Source of the DNA: Actinomadura mexicana | Lineage (GTDB): Bacteria > Actinomycetota > Actinomycetes > Streptosporangiales > Streptosporangiaceae | NCBI RefSeq assembly: GCF_900188105.1 | Contig: NZ_FZNP01000002.1 | Span: 434,001 to 498,000, forward strand | Reading direction: 5' to 3' | Length of the DNA stretch: 64,000 bases | Notes under the pieces: model-generated | What the model was told of the DNA's origin: nothing | Databases searched by the model: none | What the model saw: the letters and a program-made list of their open reading frames with translations, nothing else | Part shown: piece by piece, positions 63,179 to 64,000 of the stretch | Position numbering within the stretch: the first letter of the stretch is position 1 | Layout: every line of letters begins with the position of its first letter | Program-made: the position numbers and the translations under genes

Positions 63179-64000
63179 CACTAGGCCTGCACCCGCGCTT
63201 GGCCAGTCACCTGCTGGATCGGCTGGAAGACCTCGAACTCCCGCTGTTGGCATGGGGAGTCACTGCCGGCGCCCTGTCCAAGGACGAAGTTCTGGAGGTG
63301 ATCTTCGAATCTCTTCTCGACCACCCGGACGCTCCGCAGAATGCCACCCCAGAAGACGTCCTGGGCAGGCTGATCGACATGGCGCTTCTGCACCCCGTCC
63401 CGGATTCGTCGCCCTCGCGGTATCGGACACGCTTCGCCGAGGCGCTGCGGCTCACCACCCAACTGCGACAACTCTTTCCCTGGCATCTCGACGCCGACGG
63501 CACCTCGAACCGCTGGTGGACACGTGGGCACCGCCTCGTCGCTGACTATCGACTGCACACCGCCGCGCGCCGGTACCCACGTCGGGACATCTGCGCGGCC
63601 GACGCGCTGGCAGCGTTCCGGCAAATCCCGCAATGGGGCCCGGTTCACGAACACACGGCCGCCGCACAGATCGGCGATCGGAGCCTCGCCCGGTTCCAGG
63701 TGGCGGCAACGCAGGCGGTCCTCGGCTCCCTCACCCGCGGGCGGTCGGCGGGCGTGATCGTCGGTGCGGGCACTGGCAGCGGCAAGACGCTCGCGTTCTA
63801 CCTACCCGCCATGGCCGTCATGGCCGAGCAGGCCCGCCCTGGGCACTCCCGCGTTCACACGCTGGCCCTGTATCCGCGGACAGAACTGCTGCGCGACCAG
63901 CTACGCGAGGCCCTGGCCAGCACGCAGGCGGTCGAGTCCGTTCTGAGGCGGGACGGTCGGCGCCCCCTGCGCATCGGTGTCCTCTACGCGGACACCCCGC
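63175..64000 (+). CDS. dpdJ: DEAD-type helicase, DpdJ-like, N-terminal part (runs off window)
   Basis: At least 275 residues, cut by the window edge. GTG 63175 overlaps the preceding stop (GTGA) and has AGGAGG five bases upstream. N-terminal ~180 residues are helical; then Walker A GAGTGSGKTLAFYLPA (about 196) and motif Ia HTLALYPRTELLRDQ (about 232). The ALYPR-ELL-DQ pattern is shared with the DUF1998/DrmA-like and DpdJ helicases. Third helicase of the operon. Downstream dpdK-like nuclease, dpdA-C and preQ0 genes would be expected beyond the window. Confidence 0.68.
   Translation, partial: MTLGLHPRLASHLLDRLEDLELPLLAWGVTAGALSKDEVLEVIFESLLDHPDAPQNATPEDVLGRLIDMALLHPVPDSSPSRYRTRFAEALRLTTQLRQLFPWHLDADGTSNRWWTRGHRLVADYRLHTAARRYPRRDICAADALAAFRQIPQWGPVHEHTAAAQIGDRSLARFQVAATQAVLGSLTRGRSAGVIVGAGTGSGKTLAFYLPAMAVMAEQARPGHSRVHTLALYPRTELLRDQLREALASTQAVESVLRRDGRRPLRIGVLYADTP

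Noticed and set aside
52689..64000. BREX or DISARM system
   Set aside because: No PglZ phosphatase, PglX methyltransferase, DrmB or DrmC is visible; two additional helicases and gene order fit dpd better. Not fully excluded for the part outside the window.

Overview
The window is high-GC, double-stranded chromosomal DNA of an actinomycete. The gene families, the WhiB and CRP-type regulators, the frequent GTG starts and the gene order suggest a filamentous actinomycete such as an Actinomadura-like member of the Streptosporangiales; the genus is an inference. From memory, the order tad/flp pilus locus - ssd - acs - holin-like - epoxide-hydrolase-like - marP - NUDIX - nth - crp - metallo-beta-lactamase - RidA - DUF4177 - two ArsA-like ATPases - whiB - ponA - metallophosphoesterase matches the Mycobacterium tuberculosis Rv3654c-Rv3683 neighbourhood. 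About 6.2 to 44.6 kb is therefore an ancient conserved core block with local insertions.

Layout. 1-6.1 kb: a FAD-linked oxidase (cut by the window start), a large BTAD/AAA regulator, an MFS remnant and a wall-spanning membrane protein, all on the minus strand. 6.2-11.9 kb: a tad (Flp-type pilus) operon on the minus strand with ssd, tadA, tadB, tadC, a DUF4244 pilin and two TadE-like proteins. It contains a C homopolymer of over 50 nt and a triplicated tadB 5' end. 12-22.5 kb: a pentapeptide-repeat remnant, a degenerate Fic protein, acetyl-CoA synthetase, NhaA, a holin-like protein, an alpha/beta hydrolase, DUF309, MarP (with a 20-bp tandem repeat at its 3' end), a CoA pyrophosphatase and endonuclease III. 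22.6-36.8 kb: a regulator-rich accessory stretch (PucR, ECF sigma fused to a ricin-type lectin, SDR, esterase, TetR, CRP, MBL, NUDIX, RidA, HxlR, MarR, MFS, slipin). 37-44.6 kb: two ArsA-like ATPases, WhiB, a PASTA-type penicillin-binding protein, YqeY, a metallophosphoesterase, a methyltransferase and tRNA-Pro(CGG).

The DNA changes character immediately after tRNA-Pro. From 44.7 to 52.7 kb coding density falls, base composition looks less GC-rich, and there is a mobilization module (MobC, MobP-type relaxase, an accessory protein, an excisionase-like HTH), a SEC-C protein, an IS3-type fragment and a candidate oriT. No intact integrase is visible. This looks like a decayed integrative mobilizable element using tRNA-Pro as its attachment site.

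From 52.7 kb to the right edge a tightly overlapping six-gene operon encodes a SNF2-like helicase, a RecQ-like helicase, a small protein, a large P-loop ATPase, a second small protein and the start of a third DEAD-type helicase. Order and domains match my recollection of dpdE-dpdF-dpdG-dpdH-dpdI-dpdJ, the restriction side of the Dpd 7-deazaguanine DNA-modification system. No dpdA-type transglycosylase, dpdB, dpdC or preQ0-synthesis gene lies inside the window. Those genes are either beyond the right edge or absent, which is the main open question here.
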